From NCBI GenBank assembly GCA_015698045.1, contig BLAL01000285.1, forward strand, positions 2,480,001 to 2,544,000: a stretch of 64,000 bases of DNA, read 5' to 3'. Position 1 is the first letter of the stretch. Each line of letters begins with the position of its first letter. Shown piece after piece: positions 20,244 to 35,171 of the stretch. Position numbers and translations under genes: made by a program. The notes below the pieces were generated by a model. It had not been told where the DNA came from. It saw only the letters and a list, made by a program, of their open reading frames with translations, and searched no databases. This DNA comes from Rhizophagus clarus. Taxonomy: Eukaryota; Glomeromycota; Glomeromycetes; Glomerales; Glomeraceae.

Positions 20244-21743
20244 ATGTCACAAACAAACAATTACAATGTAAGTGAAGAGTTTCTTAACAACCTTAGAGAC
20301 AACTTTGGTCTCCTACTCCTGGAGAATATAGAACACGAGAAGAGCAACTTGCAGAAATTGTGGCCTCGCGCAAGCTCTTGAAATATACAAAAAAATGTTC
20401 CTCTCCGGCTATGCGAAAAACTTAGCTATTCCTTTAAAGGACATATAGAGCTATCAAAATATTGGGATGTTTGTCCAGTTTTCATAACCTATATTCAGTT
20501 TTTGTCAAAGTTTACCTTAAAGAGAGCTTTACTGCGCTCGCGGCAAATGTCAGAAAAGGCTTCCAAATTAGGTCAAGTAGAAAATCAGGATACACCAATC
20601 ATAGACTCCGATGCAAATGCCCAGATGGATATAGAAATATCTTACCTAGAGGCGAACCAATCAACAACAAACACGACACTGATCACAAAAGAATCGAATG
20701 ATGAAACAAGTTTTCAACCTGTATTGTCTAAATCGCAAAAGAAGAAACAATGCAAGAAGGCTAAAACTGAACAGGAAGCTGTTAAAGCTCTCAAAAGTTC
20801 TCGCTTCTCTCTGGATCCTCCTGCCAAACAGTTTACTCCCCCCAAGTGAGATGAATCCACAGGAAATGAAACACTTAATCAGCCACCTGAAAAGAAAGCT
20901 AGGTCGCAGACAAGCCAAATACAAGAAAGGTGGTCTTACTGGATATCAGCCTGCCCTTAATTCCCAGGCCTTTGTTCGTGATATCATAGTATACGACATC
21001 CCAGCTAAGTGGAACAACTTCACCATTACCAACGCGCTATCCGATTGGGAAAATGTTATCTCTATGACTGTCAAACGACAGAAGAAATACAAGATACTCC
21101 GTGTCAAGTTAGAGATATCACAATTGTTTAGGAATTATGAAAAACATTGGATGGCGCCTTTAATGGGTTTTCCAGTTAGATGGTTTCCAGCATCATAGTC
21201 TTTACAAGAACGAAAATAAAGAAAAAGGTATCAAGCTGTAGTGTTGAACCTCCAGAGAGCATGACTTCAGCTATGCTGGTACATAAAGACAATGAAGCCT
21301 ACCTTCTATCCCATAACATTAATATGTTTAAAGAAGTAAAACTACCGGATGGTAAAAGGAAAATAATTGGATATTTATCAAATTGGGATGACCTATATCA
21401 GTTAATAAATACTTCTAATGTTTGGCATGGTGAAACAATTGATTGGACCCACCATACCTTTCCATCTCACAACCTTAGAAAGTCGACAAAGTCTTCTACT
21501 GATAAGAGCCATAGGAAGACTAAAAGTACTAACGCTTCCTCCCCAAATGACAGTGCCAAGATACGATCTATTAAGAAGGTTGCTACTGGTACTAATAATA
21601 TCCCCTTACGACACAGAAGAGGTGCTGCCTCTCAACAACAATATTCATCCAGTACTAAATCTGGGCAAAACTCTCTGAAAACTGATTATGATGACAAGAA
21701 ATCTAAATCTAAGTCGAAAAGGTCCTCTGCTTCGAAAAGATGA
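20244..21743 (+). pseudogene. ORF1-like repeat gene, second copy
   Basis: Begins near ATG 20244 (MSQTNNYNVSEEFLNNLRDN) and runs through three overlapping frames to TGA at 21743, so at least three frame changes separate its parts. Recognisable parts are an N-terminal Lys/Gln-rich region, FVRDIIVYDIPAKWNNFTIT (an RRM-like beta strand pattern), the signature VRWFPAS near 21170-21195, GYLSNWDDLYQLI near 21370-21405, and a Ser/Lys-rich basic tail. A similar relic occurs at 13836-14103 plus 17845-18351. The RRM-like region and basic tail suggest an RNA-binding ORF1 of a non-LTR element or a Glomeromycotina repetitive gene family. No reverse transcriptase is present next to it. Confidence 0.55.
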
Positions 21744-21789
21744 TTATGGCTGAGATCACACGAATGAACGAAATACTGGAAAGTTTATT

Positions 21790-24700
21790 AAAGAGAACGA
21801 TTGTTTGAGGAATCCTGTGACATTTTTGTTGCGATAATGACCAACTGTTTTGATAAATTTTAATTATTTAGTACTAGGATAGATCCAAATTTTATTTTTT
21901 TTTGCATTTTCCCTTATATTCGTTATTATTAATTATTGGCAATATGATTGAACAGTGTTCTTAACTAGGAGCATATCTTCTTACTGATGTATTGGTCGCT
22001 ATGTAACCTCACTACTATCGTAAATAAAAGTATATGCGCTATCAATGCCATTAAATTTAAAAAAAAATAATTAAATAATAAAAATAATAAAAAAAATTGT
22101 AAAAAACTAATTATTTTGATGATCACATTCTGCAGATCAGGGTAGATATAGCTTCTGATAAATTGTTTATATGGTATATGAACTAAAAAATATCAATAAA
22201 AGTATATATAAATCATTTCTAAAAAAAAAAAAAAAAAACTAATAAAAATAAATCAATATATTTTAAGTATAAAATAAAATTCAAATATTTTTTGCTATTA
22301 ATTTTTATATATTAAAATATAAAAAATATAATTTAATTTTATTTAAATAATATTTTTTGAATATATTACAAGTTATTAAATCTTTTATTTATAATTATAG
22401 TATTAATTAGTTTTTTAAAATTTGCAAATATTTAGAATATTATTATGACTTATAATATATGATAGTTTATAAATTACTTTACATTTTGCTTTTATAAATA
22501 TATATTTTTTTAAAATAATACTTTATGATCCTTTAATAATACAAGAACAATATACTAATTTTTATTGTAATAATTATTTCTATTAATATTTATTTTTATT
22601 TTTTGCTTTTTGTATAATATATACTATACTTTAAATTTTATAGCTAGTAAAATTCTTTTTATTATATAAACATATTTTTTTTCAAATTACATTAAGTATT
22701 TCTGATTTCTTTTATATAAACTTACTTTTTTCAAATACTAAATCTATACAATATTTAAGTTTAAATTGTATTTTAATAATTTTTTTTTTTAATAATAAAA
22801 ATAGATGAAAATAAAGTGGTAATTTTAATCTAAATTAAGCAGAATTGATATAATTAAATTAATTTAAATACTTTATTATAAGAATGACAATGTTAATGTG
22901 AGAAATCTCATTAATGAAAATTAATTAAAGAGCTTAATTTAATTAAAAGGTTTATTAAGATGTAAATGAATGGATAAGTGACTTACGTTTAATTCGAACT
23001 TTAGATGTAAGAAATAGCATATATTGCGATGATTGATATACATTGCAGTAGTCTTTTCAAAAGTACGTGGTATTATTAAATAGCAATATTGGAAGAACAA
23101 TTGAAACATGTTAGATTGATACAAGATGCATGCTAATTTATTGTTAATTATTAAATTTTGATTTTGAGATCCCGGATTACGTACACAATCAGCACTTTAA
23201 ATGATAATTATTTAATAATGGAAAATATGCAAATCTGGCATAAAATTGATGAGAAAAATATAACATTTACTTATTACAGTGAGAAAGAAATAACGTATGT
23301 AGTAAGTACATCAAAATAATTAAAGGTAATACATAGATTTCCGGTGATTTAAGAAGCCGTGGCTACGTTTTTTAGGATTCATTGGCAATATAATTAATCC
23401 GGTAACTTAAAAAAACCCCCCGTGGCAATTTAAAGATATTCCTTTTTTAATTAAAAACTAGGTTTCGTAAATTCATTTATAATATACAATAAGATGAAAA
23501 AGTAAAATCAAGTTTTTAAACGCGTTTTTAAAGTTAATTCCTGTATAACTTAAATAAGTCATATTAAAAATATATTAGATAATTTATTACGTACAATAAA
23601 AAAAAAAAAATTGTTGGTGAGATTGTGGGAACATTCGATTCATAGTAGGCGTTTTGTGTACTGTATAATATATTATAAAGTATGAGGCTTTTGCATTTTT
23701 GATAGATAATAAGAATTTTCTTTTTTTACGCGAGACGGAATAGATCTTTTTTTTGATCTATCTTTCATGTAAAATTTCTTTCAAAAAGTTCATCCTTTCT
23801 AAATGAGTTAATTAAAAATGGAAGTACGTAATATATCCCAAAAAGAAAAATAAAAGGAGGATAGAAAGAGAGCATCAACTTACATACTTTTAAAGATAAT
23901 GATAAGGGAGCAAAAATGACCCATACGGAAAATACGTCTAACCAAATTTACACGTAATAGAAATACTGTAATATAATAAGTACCCACGTGAATCTGTGCA
24001 AGCATTAAAAATAAGCATATACAGTATATTAATATTGTAATTCAATAAAAAAATTATCCCTTCTATCCGGGATTTTTCGGCCGATCGGAACCAACCTATT
24101 TTATAAAAACAAATGAAACCTTTTTTGGAGAAAAAAATTATCCGTATTTTTTAATTATTATTTATAGAAAATTTCGGAATATCTTTGGAAATATATTATG
24201 TAGGTAACTGTACGATACTGCTTACGAAACGATTGAATTTTATAAGATTTATAAGTGAGTCAAATAGATCGATTTCGGATGTTTTTTTTTTAATCAACCA
24301 ATCCTATTACCGGCATCAATATTTTTAAGCAAAAATATGAATATTGGTTATTATTATTATAATAATGTATATACTTGAATAAATTGTATCGTATTCTCGT
24401 ATATAAATGCTAAATAAGTAATCCGAGTATTCCGAAATTTCATTAAAATGAATAAATCAAATGTGTCACTGTTAATAATACTTTTTTCGGTTTTTCTTTA
24501 TATTTTTTCTTGACTTGTTTCAAAAAAAAAAAATTTTTTTTTTTTTTTTTTTTTTTTGGAGATTTTCTTTTTTTTTCTTACGAACCAATCAATTTATGGT
24601 CCTTGATAGATAATTCTTGAAACATTATTTATATCACATTTGATTATAAAGTTATAAAATCTAAAACTATATTTTAAAGAAATATGACACAAGTCACTCA

Positions 24701-26680
24701 CGGGCCTCTCTTTGTTTGGATCTGCGTTTTTTAAATAAATAAAAAAAATTTTTTTTTTCTTTCTGTTACTTTTCCTTTTATCGTTGGCATTCCGAATAAT
24801 CCCCCGATTGTTGTTTTGATTGTTTTGATTATATTTTTTTTTACATATATTATGTATGTTATGTATGTATGTACTATATATATAATATACATGTATGTAT
24901 ATATGTATATATACGTATAAATACAAATAAAAAAAGAAAGTTATCAATTATTGCCGTGAATTCCCGTTGGATCCTTTTTTATGTGCGATGTAACAGGACA
25001 AACCTTTTAGGGAACCCTTGTCATAATTGATTAACAATTTATATATGAAAGGGTCAAAAAAAAAAAATATTATTTGAACGCGCATATATATTGATCCATT
25101 ATGGCTTTTATTTTTTATCTGTACATCATCTTGGCGATTGTACTTGGCAAAAAAAAAAAAAAAAATTATATATATATATTTTCCTTCAATGAGATACTTT
25201 ATAGAGTTCCTTGATAAAAAAAAAATAATAATTTATTTTTTTGTTTACTTTATTTTTTGGTATAAGTCGGAATAAAACAAGTTTTTTTTTTTTTAAAAAA
25301 AAAAAAAAAAGAAAATATTCTTTTATTCTCAATATCAACGACCCAATTAACTTTACGTCGATTATCGATTATTTTCGTCACACAAAAAACGGATATCGTC
25401 ATTTAATTTTTTTTATTATCAGATTATTGTGAAATAATGTATCTCTTCTTTTCTTTCCTTTTTATCTAAAGATAGCGGACCAATAAAATAAAGATATACG
25501 TAACCCACGCGGATTGTTACATAAATCCCCATATTGAGGTATAAGGTAGGCAACACATGCACACACATACTGAACAATCATGATTCATACAGTATGTATT
25601 TTATTTATTTATTTTTTACATAGGAAAAAAAAAAAAAAAAAATAAGGTGAGGAGACATAAATGTCCTTGTTGTATCATTATATGATGGGACGGGGTTAAA
25701 AAAAGATGGTTCCTTGTTTCAGGAATTTGAAAATCATAATCATTTTTAAATGAGAATGAAATTAAATAAAGAGAAAAATGTTGTACAAAAAAAAATGTAA
25801 GATATTTTTTAACAATAAAGATCATTTGTAAAGTTTGCATTTATGTAATAATAATAATAATATATCATATAAATGTCGGGGAACGGAATATACTTCGGTA
25901 AATGGTTTTTTTTATATGTATTTATATTTATTATTTACTTTATTTAAAAAATTTTTTTTTTTTTATATTCAGTTTTTTTTTTTTGATTTTTTTTTTTTTG
26001 ATTAAAGATGAAATTGATTTATTGATGTATTTTTTTTTTTTTTATTTTTTTTATATTAATAAATAATAATAATAATAATGCACGAAAAAAACTATCGGTT
26101 TTCGAAATTTACAAATATCTTAAGTGTTTGAATCACGCTAAATTACGCAACTCCGCTTTGTAACTGAATGAAGGCGTCACTCCACAGCTCTTATTCGATA
26201 AGTTTTATACCAAAACAAGTTACTTTAAATAATGACATCATACGCCAAAGTTTTATTATCCAAGAACATCAGATATTGTACGAGTGTGATACCAGATCCT
26301 GTATCACTGTGATACTGCAAGATCTAAGATTGAGTTGTTTCGCAGTTTTCTCAAAGTCCCTTTAGTAGTACAAAATTGTTAGGCCTAACAATCTTTTTTT
26401 CTTAAATAAAGTAATATATTTCTAGGTATCATAATAAGAAAAGATTCGATTATCTAGATTTATTGTATCTAAAATAAATTATTAAATATTATTGCCGTTA
26501 TCTTTCTTTTATTTTTAAGTTCATTTTCATACCTAGAATATTATTTTTTTTAGATTATCACATAGAAAAGTCGGGCTTCAAAGAAAGAATGACAGGATGA
26601 TGGATCGAACATTCTGAATTTCTGATTTGCTGCGGGATGATGATCAAACGATCAGAATTTTCTTTTTTTTTTTTACGTTT
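21790..26680. other. Gene-poor AT-rich stretch with homopolymer tracts
   Basis: No convincing gene on either strand. Contents are long A and T runs (for example 24526-24557), a TATGTATGTATA-rich segment at 24845-24915, and a small less AT-rich island at 26120-26390 that ends in the perfect 18 bp palindrome ATTGTTAGGCCTAACAAT (26375-26392). Short open frames here are products of homopolymers. Confidence 0.6.
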
Positions 26681-26685
26681 CAATC

Positions 26686-26845
26686 CTTTTAATCCTTTTT
26701 TTTTGTCCCTTTAATCCTTTTAAATCTTTTAAATCTTTTAATCCTTTTTGACCTTATAATCCTCTTAACCCTTTAATCCTTTTAGTCCTTTTGGTCCTTT
26801 CAGTCCTTTCAGTCCTTTTGGTCCTTTTGGTCCTTTTGGACGATT
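26686..26845. repeat. Minisatellite of (TCCTTTTRR) 9-10 bp units
   Basis: About fifteen degenerate units of TCCTTTTAA grading into GGTCCTTTT and CAGTCCTTT, giving a strongly pyrimidine-biased strand. The TAA-type units lie on the left and the TTGG-type on the right, so the array appears to have expanded by local duplication of successive variants. Confidence 0.75.
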
Positions 26846-27334
26846 AAAGAAATGTTAATCCGATAAAGAACGAAAATTCCTTTTTTTACTATCATTGAAT
26901 TTAATACATAATGATTTATAATATTTAATTTAGTTTGTGTAATACTCTCAATTTTTTTTTTTTGTTTAAAAAATATATATGTGTGTGTGTATGTGAGTTG
27001 AATGAACTGAATTGAATTGAATGAATATGAATATGTACAATTTTATAATAGTATAATACAATATATAATATGTAATATGTATTTTTATAAACGCGTAAAA
27101 TAATTAAAATACTCACACATGTTATTTTTTAAGAAAAAAGTAATTTTTTTTTGAAACAATTGATAAACAAAGCGAATTAAAATCCAAAATTGGATTAAAG
27201 GAATTGTGATACAAATATAAATTAATATACGAAACACTTTCACCGAAATGTCTCCCAAATGTTTCAAAACTTGTAAGTACTCATTTCAAACAGGTCAGGA
27301 TCAGGTAATAATTAAGTGTGATTATTACGAAGTT

Positions 27335-27379
27335 GTTATTATTATTATAATTATAATTTTTATTATAATTATTATTATA

Positions 27380-27425
<46 letters not shown>

Positions 27426-27430
27426 TTATA
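27335..27430. repeat. (ATT)n microsatellite
   Basis: Nearly pure TTA/ATT trinucleotide repeats with a few TTATAA interruptions. They create a spurious poly-isoleucine open frame on the plus strand. Confidence 0.9.
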
Positions 27431-27469
27431 ATATTATTCATCACCATCATCATCTATACTTAATTATTA

Positions 27470-30400
27470 TAATTATTATTTTCGGAAGAAAAAATACTTT
27501 AATGTTGTATGTATATAAACATATACGTACATGTATTACGCCCCAACTTTAAGCAAAATCATAAAGCCCATAAAGTAAATAAGGGAAAATAAAAACAAAC
27601 GCCAAATTAACGAAAAAGGATTAATGATATCTTAAATTTTTAACAATGAAACATTCTTTTTCATTTTTGAATATCCTCACATATTCTATAATAGTACATA
27701 TTATTTCTTTTTTGTAAAATTAAATTCTCATGTAATTCCAAAAATGACGAAGAAGAGAAGATCGAAAGATATCGTTCTTTTTTTCTATAAAGAGATAAAA
27801 ATTCATGGGGAATTATATTTTTTTGAAGCCAATTCTTTACCTTGAATAGTTAGAAATTTATATGTTAAATTAAATAAGAAATATGTCATAATTAATGTAA
27901 GTAGTATAATATTCTATCACGTTACGTCACTAATTACGTAAATTTCGATTGATTAAACTCAAATTAGATTTGATGATAACTTATACTCATAAATACTTTA
28001 CTTTTAAAAGATTAGTAACAAAAGAGATTTTAATAAAGTCAAGATGCACGGATTACTAAGCATTTATGTTGGTATCACCTTATCGGTCCCGTGTCATGTA
28101 AAGTTTTAACCAATTAAAGAATCTTGTGTAACAATTTATTACTTTTTTAGACAAGAAGAAACATGAACTCTCTTTCTTTCTAGTAAATATTTTTTTCTTT
28201 TTCAACCTAAAAAGATTTCCCCACGCAAATTTTTGTTTCAACAATGAAAAATCGAGAAAAAAGAAAGCATGTGCATAAATGAAAAATTAATTTAAACATG
28301 CGAAATTTGTTGAATGTAAAAGTTTAGGCTGATATGACGCTATTCGTGGGAAAATAATTGTTGAGATACAATACCGAAAAAAGAACATCATCGAAAAAAG
28401 AACGTTACTAAATTTACCAACATTTACCGGAAAAAGAAGTGTCTTTTTCTTTAAAAAAAAAATTTGACAATAACAATAATAAATTAATATTTTTTTTTTT
28501 TATTTTTTTTTGTTTTTTTCTTGTACTTCTTGTACGATAATCGATAAGAATCAAGTTTCTTATTTTTATTATATTACGCACAAACCTTTTTTTTTTTTTT
28601 TTTTTTTACTATTAGATATATTAATTTCGCTAGTAAGTTTTTGGGGAGGAATTGTTAATATTCGGAAAAAATCAAAACCGTAAAATTTTTTTACTGGTTT
28701 ATCAAGAAATAATGGTTATTGTTTCAAAAAAAAAAAAAAAAAAAGAAAATTCTTTGTTGGACGATTGTTGGACGATTGTTGGACGATCAAGAAACCTCAT
28801 TTTCCTTTCTAAGTATAAACCTTTTTAATTTTTTTTTTTTTAAGTGGTTTAGAATGATTTAAAAAGTATTCTATATATGAACTCATTTTATTTTATTTAT
28901 TTATTTATTTTTTTTTTTTCTTTCTTTCTTTCTTTCTAAAAATTATTTAATTCCCATTGTTTAACGAAAAATGTTATAATGTAAACACTACATAACATTG
29001 TTTCTTTTTAGTATTACATATGTCAAAAGAATGAATTTTCATGAGGAAACAAACATTTTCGGTTATATAAATAATTGGTTGACTATTGATTTAGTACAAT
29101 ATTCTCGGGATTTCGTAAAAAAAGCAAATATATGCAAATAATAAATTACAATTTATATTACAATTATTTCTCTTTTTTTTTCAAAAAGTGTGCATTGTTA
29201 TTTAACAATGTTTGTATCTAGGATTTAAGTAGGTTTATTATAACTAAAACGAGACAAATCCGTTCTTCTAACTAACTTAGTTTTAGCTATTTAACTAAAA
29301 CCGATATAATCTTATATTCCCGTATAACAACAAATAAACAAATAAAAAAAAAAAATCATTATACACTGTCAAATTTCGGTATAAATGGTATAAATAATTT
29401 ATGTCAAAAATTTATTTTTTAATAATGTGGGGATTTAAAGTACGAAAATTATTAAAATTACAGATTATAGTTTAGTTGTTTATTATATAATAATAATAAT
29501 TATTATTATTATTATTATAATTATTATTTTTTTTATAATTATTATTATTGTCCGTTTTTATCTTATTTGAGTCGGAATGAAAAAATTTTTTTTTAATAAG
29601 AAAGAAAAAAAGGTAAAATGGCGGTTTTTTTACGGTTATGAAACATGTGAAGAAGATTGATCATGCGGAGAAATGTTTAAAGAAGTAATTATTATTTTAT
29701 TATGCAATGTGACAATTACAATAAAGCCAAAATCTCTTTTTTATTTTTTCTTTTTTTCGAAATATTAAACGGGGAGATTAAATAACATTTACCCGATCTC
29801 TTTTATATTTATATGATTTATAATCTTGCATATTACATAATATAAATATATAATATACAATATACAATATATACATATATAATACTTGTATGAATATTAT
29901 ACGGTAGTAAATGTCTACTGAATATATACATGATGTACATTCAATCAATACGTTTATGTGATATAAATAAATAAATGCTGCGTGCGTGCATATAAAAACG
30001 CAGCGAAAATAATCATTCAAAGCCCAAAAAGAGATAAAAAAAGCAACAAAGAAAAAAAAAAAAAAACTTGAACTGATCAAGTTGAAAACTGTTTAAAATT
30101 GGAAATAATAACCGAATATATAAATATTTCTCATGATAAAGTAAATACAATGGAATACAAAATAGGAAATAATTTAAAGTAATGTTTATCGTATGATCTA
30201 AATTCTTTGTTCTAACAGATGACCGTTAGACTGGAATTTGACATTCCCAACTCACTAAAAATCTTTTTTTTTTCTCGTGGAATATTTTGAACATATGAAA
30301 TATGCATAAAAAAAAAACATTATTATTATTAAAAAATATTATATGTGTCCAATCATAATTTTCTTTAAAAAAAAAAACCGGGAAAATTCTTGAAAAAAAA

Positions 30401-33400
30401 GGGGAACGTCAAAAAAAAAAAAAAAGACAATGTACTGCGGAATATTTGGGCGAAAAAACATGTTTTGATGGTTTTGATGTTCATACGCCTTTTTTTTTTC
30501 ATAAACTATTGGCACAGATTCTCACCAATCCAAATCCTGCTTATAAATGTCACCGCAGGGGCCATCTTCTTCCCTTCGATATTCAAAACATTATCTCTAC
30601 ACACACACACACAAAAAAAAAATAAAATAAAAGAAGCTTGGTGATATAATATTTGTGTCAAAACAAACGCCTACTTGACAAATTCTTATCTCACGTTTTT
30701 CTAATATAGTTATGATAAACATTATTTAAAAAATTTAAAAGGAATTAATCATTACTTATTAGTTTTATTGCATAATCGAAACAATACTCGTATAAACGCA
30801 ATTCGGAATCGCGTAAGAGATTTAAGCCACAGTGGCGGTTCATAGTAAAATTTCCCATCTTATGATTCATCATGAAAATATTGTGAAAATTGGTTACATT
30901 AATTATTATAATTGTTGTAAATTTGAGAAATCTTGAATTGTTCGCGAGTCCCTAAAGAATTTTCTGAATCATTCATTGACTAATCTAAAAAGAGCAATTG
31001 ATTCCTTAATAATGTAAGACAAAATAATAGGGTAAGACCAAATGTAAAGATTAATATAAAAATTTTCTCGTTAAAAAAATTATTTATTGTTTGTAAACGA
31101 TTGATCACTTACATATATAAAATAAATTACTGTATAATATAATATATGTATATATATATATATATATAATATAATGTATATAATAAAATTTTTTGACAAA
31201 TCAAATCATACAATCAAATACACGTTATTAAGTACAATACTTTTCATGTGTTCTTTTAAAAAAATTGTAAATAAGGTGACATCATTTATTTTATATTTAA
31301 AAATATTTACATATTTTACATATTTACACATGTCACTCTTTACCTACGCCTTTCTTGTCTTAATTTAATTAATACATTTATTTACGCATAACTGATAGTA
31401 CATTATCAAACAGATGAAAATTCGTTAGTCGTAGATTACTTTATGGAAGTTTCTCTCATGTTGTGTTAGTCTGGGACTAACCGGGGACTTTTTTACGGGT
31501 ACTTAAAGAAGAGAAGTAGTTCCTCTTAAACTTTTTAAGGGTATAATGACTTCATTGCCCTTATGCATCTTGATGCAATTTGTTTTCCCTTCTTATCTTT
31601 GCGTTTTATTGGGATTTTCGTAATTCACACAAATCTTTTTTGACCAATCATATCTTTTTTTAAATGAAATATATATTATATTTATATATCTTTCAAAAAG
31701 AATGGTATGATAATTATTCCGAATCTAACTTTTCAACAGGTTATTTGAATTTTGTTTGTGTGGCATGGTTTGTTATACAGTTTTATCAATACTTGTATGC
31801 GTATCATATGTAAAAATTAAACATTGTTACATTTAATGATGTAATTTTGTTTATTAATGGAGGATTTATTCTTCGGCTAAATTATTTAAGAATTTATCCC
31901 CAAATAAGGTCATTGAAATGCTAATTAATTGAAACTTTTTATTATAATAGAAAAAAAAAAAAAAGGTCCGAATTATAAAAAAAAGTAAAACATATAAATT
32001 TTTGTTTGACCCGTTGAAAATTCACTAAATCTTACGTTTTTGAATGAATGGAAAATCAAATTTTATTATTATTATTATTGTACATTATTGTTTATGATTG
32101 AAATTATTTAATTATTTAATCATTTTTTTTTTTTTTTTTTTTTTCACTCCCTTACTTGGTTCAATCATCGGTTCAATCATAAGGGAGAATGATATCTGAT
32201 ATGATAACGACTAATTGAGGTAATTGAGGTAGATAATCAAATAAGTAGATAAAAAAAAAAATTTTTTTTTTTTTTTTTTTTTGGATATTTATGGTGAATT
32301 AAAATTCGGAAGCATTTAATAAAAAATCACGGTTTTTTATTTTCTTTATTTCTCACAATCATATTACAAAAATGTAATTGGTTGAAATAAATCTTGCCAT
32401 GTTATTTTTAATTTCTCACCACATAAAAAATAATTTATTATGAAACTTTCATTAATTCCGTTAGTTTGATTTGTCTGATTTTGATGAAGTTATATAAATT
32501 AATCGTCATTAACACATCATGAAATTTTCAAAAAAAATCCTTTTTTTTTATTTCATATAATAATATTTTTTTTTTTATGTTAGTGTTAAAAGTATTGAAG
32601 TTGTTGAAGTTGAAAGTTGTTAAAGTAAAATAAATAAATAAATAAAATAAAAAATGTAATCATTATTTTTTGAAAAGGCGTTTTTTCTTCATAATATTTT
32701 TAAAGAAAAACAAAAATCCTTGTATGATATTTTTGTTAAATTATTGACAAAAATATTTTACAAGACGAACTTTTAAATTTTTTTTTTTTCAAAGTTTTTT
32801 TTTTGTTGTATTTTTGTTGTGTTTCTATGTGATATAAAACACGTTGAATAAATGTTACGGGTCATTATCTCACAAGAACCTGGGATCTCGTCGATCATTG
32901 GCTGGCATGCAATATCGTCATACTATCCAAATAAGGCGGATATTATATCATCATTACTTCTTCATTATCAGTTACGATCAGTTTAAGAAAGGTCCCTGTA
33001 ATTTATATTATACTTATATCACGATACCTGTTTCTTTTTTCCTTTTTTTTTTTTTTTTTTAAAGTTTACTGTCTATATATATTTTATTTTATTATTGATT
33101 TAATAGATAAAATAATTATTTTAATTAAACAACATAAAAAAAAATTTTTTTTTTTGTTCTTTTATTTGTAATTATTATTTATTTCAAAAAAAAAAAAAAA
33201 AAAAGTTACAAAAAGGCCAGGTTTCCTCGCGTAAAAAAAAATTATTCTCTCAAGGTAATCATTAAAAAAAAAAAAAAAAAAAACGTTTAAAAAAAGTCGT
33301 TAATTTTAAAGTTTTAAGCACAAAACATTACCGCAGTTTTGAATTTAAACCCTTTAAAACTATTTAATCTATTTTGTCTCATAATTATACCTAAAAAAAC

Positions 33401-35171
33401 ATTAGGGTTTTTTTAGTTTATTTATCCTTTTTTTTAACAAAAAAAAAAAAAAACAAATAATTAAATTTAATTTCCCCTCGTCGTCTTATCTATTTTTATT
33501 TAATTCCCGCATTTTTCACCCTCGGCCCAAGTTATAATCTTATAACGGTCCAAATTTTCCTTTGGATTTTCCATTCCCAAATTATTATATTTGTTTTCGG
33601 CGAATCAAGGAACAAAACTTATTCTTCCCGCCTACGCTTTCCTTTTTTTCCCAGCAAAATTATCACGAGATTTTTTTTTCGGTAAGATCGAACGGAAGAT
33701 TCCCAAGTCTCACAATAATATAATTTTTTATATTAAAAAAAAAAAATTTTTTCAGGTGAGTGATTGATTATTACTTTATTTTTTTTTTTTTTTTTTTTTA
33801 TATTATATTATTATTATACTACTATAATACCCTATTATATTATATTATATATAATGTATACATAAACCGTATATATATATATATAATTACGTCAACATTA
33901 CAGTGGGAATTTATTTTAACATTATAAAAAAAAATATGTATATTACAATAAACTCTATTTAACTTGAGTTTATAATAGCTTATTATCTATTATTATGACA
34001 AAATAACAAAATATATAAATACTTTTCATTTTTTTTTTTTGCAAACAACTTTTTCGTTCTCCTTTTTTTTTCTCGTTTTATTTATTTTTATTTTTTTTTA
34101 TTTTTTTTTTAAAAAAAAAAAAAATAACTACCGTTATTTTCCCCTAATATAATATATATTCAAACATATATATATATATATTAGAAAAAAATTATATAAA
34201 CACTATTTTTTTCAAAAACAAAAAAACCGTTAGCTTGTTTTTTTTTTAATGATAAACCTTCTTCCAGGTGCAAAACTTTTTTAGGAATTAAAGAAAAACA
34301 ATAGGATAGTTTTTCATTTTCTCTTTGTCTTAAGAAGATAAGGCTAACAAAAACGAATACATATTACATTGTTTTTTAAACTACTCTAGATACGAAGTCT
34401 CAAGGTATCAAATAATCAACAGCCGATATATTTTACAAAAAATCTATTTTTTTTTTTATTTTTGGGTTTTATTTTTTATTTTATTTTTTCTTTTTTTTTA
34501 TGGTTTTTAAGGCTTTTGTGTGAGGAATTAAGGGAAAAAAAAAAATTCTTTTATTTTTATTTTATTTTTTTTTTTCTTTTGACGAGAGATCTTTTTTTTC
34601 GACAAATTTAAAATTACATTTTTTATTATTTTTGATCGTTTTCGGTCTTGATTTTTTTTTATCATTCTCCCACTTTCTTTCTCTTTTTTATATAATACGA
34701 CTTCGCCACACGGTGTAAACGAAATCAAATCTTATTAGGAGGAGAAAAAAACCACAAATCGCGTTTATTTTTTCCCCTTTGATTCAATATTTACATATTT
34801 AAAAAAATTTAATTTTAGTGTAATCAGTTCATTATTTACACATCATTTTTTTTTTTTTTTTATAGAAAAAAAAAAAAGGATTCATTAATAATTAGTAATC
34901 AACATACAAATACTCGCACAGAAAAAAAAAACCCTTTAGTCAAAAAAAAAAAAATTTTTTTTTTTTTTCTTTTTTTAAATAAGGTTTCAAAATCTCAAAA
35001 AAATTTTTTATTTTAGTTTTTTTAACAAAACCAAATTAACCGAGCTTTTTTGAAACATCTTTTTTCCCCCAAATTTTTCTTCTCCTATTTTTTTTTATTT
35101 TATTTTAAACACATAAAAACCCCTCAACGAAACAAACCAAACAAAAACCAAAATTTTTTTCATATTCTCAA
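27470..35171. other. Long AT-rich region upstream of the Con7-like gene
   Basis: No gene recognised on either strand. The content is dense poly(dA) and poly(dT) runs of 10-25 bp, TATA-rich patches (31145-31165 and 33840-33885) and a less biased patch at 32840-33010 whose short open frame resembles nothing known. From about 33450 to 35171 T-rich blocks alternate with AG dinucleotides, so part of this is likely promoter and 5' UTR of the Con7-like gene, possibly with introns. Confidence 0.55.

Noticed and set aside
27248-27463. Plus-strand open frame with a poly-isoleucine run
   Set aside because: Produced by the ATT microsatellite. No coding character.
31466-31490. GTTAGTCTGGGACTAAC stem-loop as a possible RNA gene
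   Set aside because: Only a 7 bp stem with a short loop. No tRNA-like or other known RNA architecture around it.
32844-33062. 72-codon open frame in the desert
   Set aside because: Ends in a poly-T derived Phe run and resembles nothing known. Composition is slightly more balanced, but evidence is insufficient.
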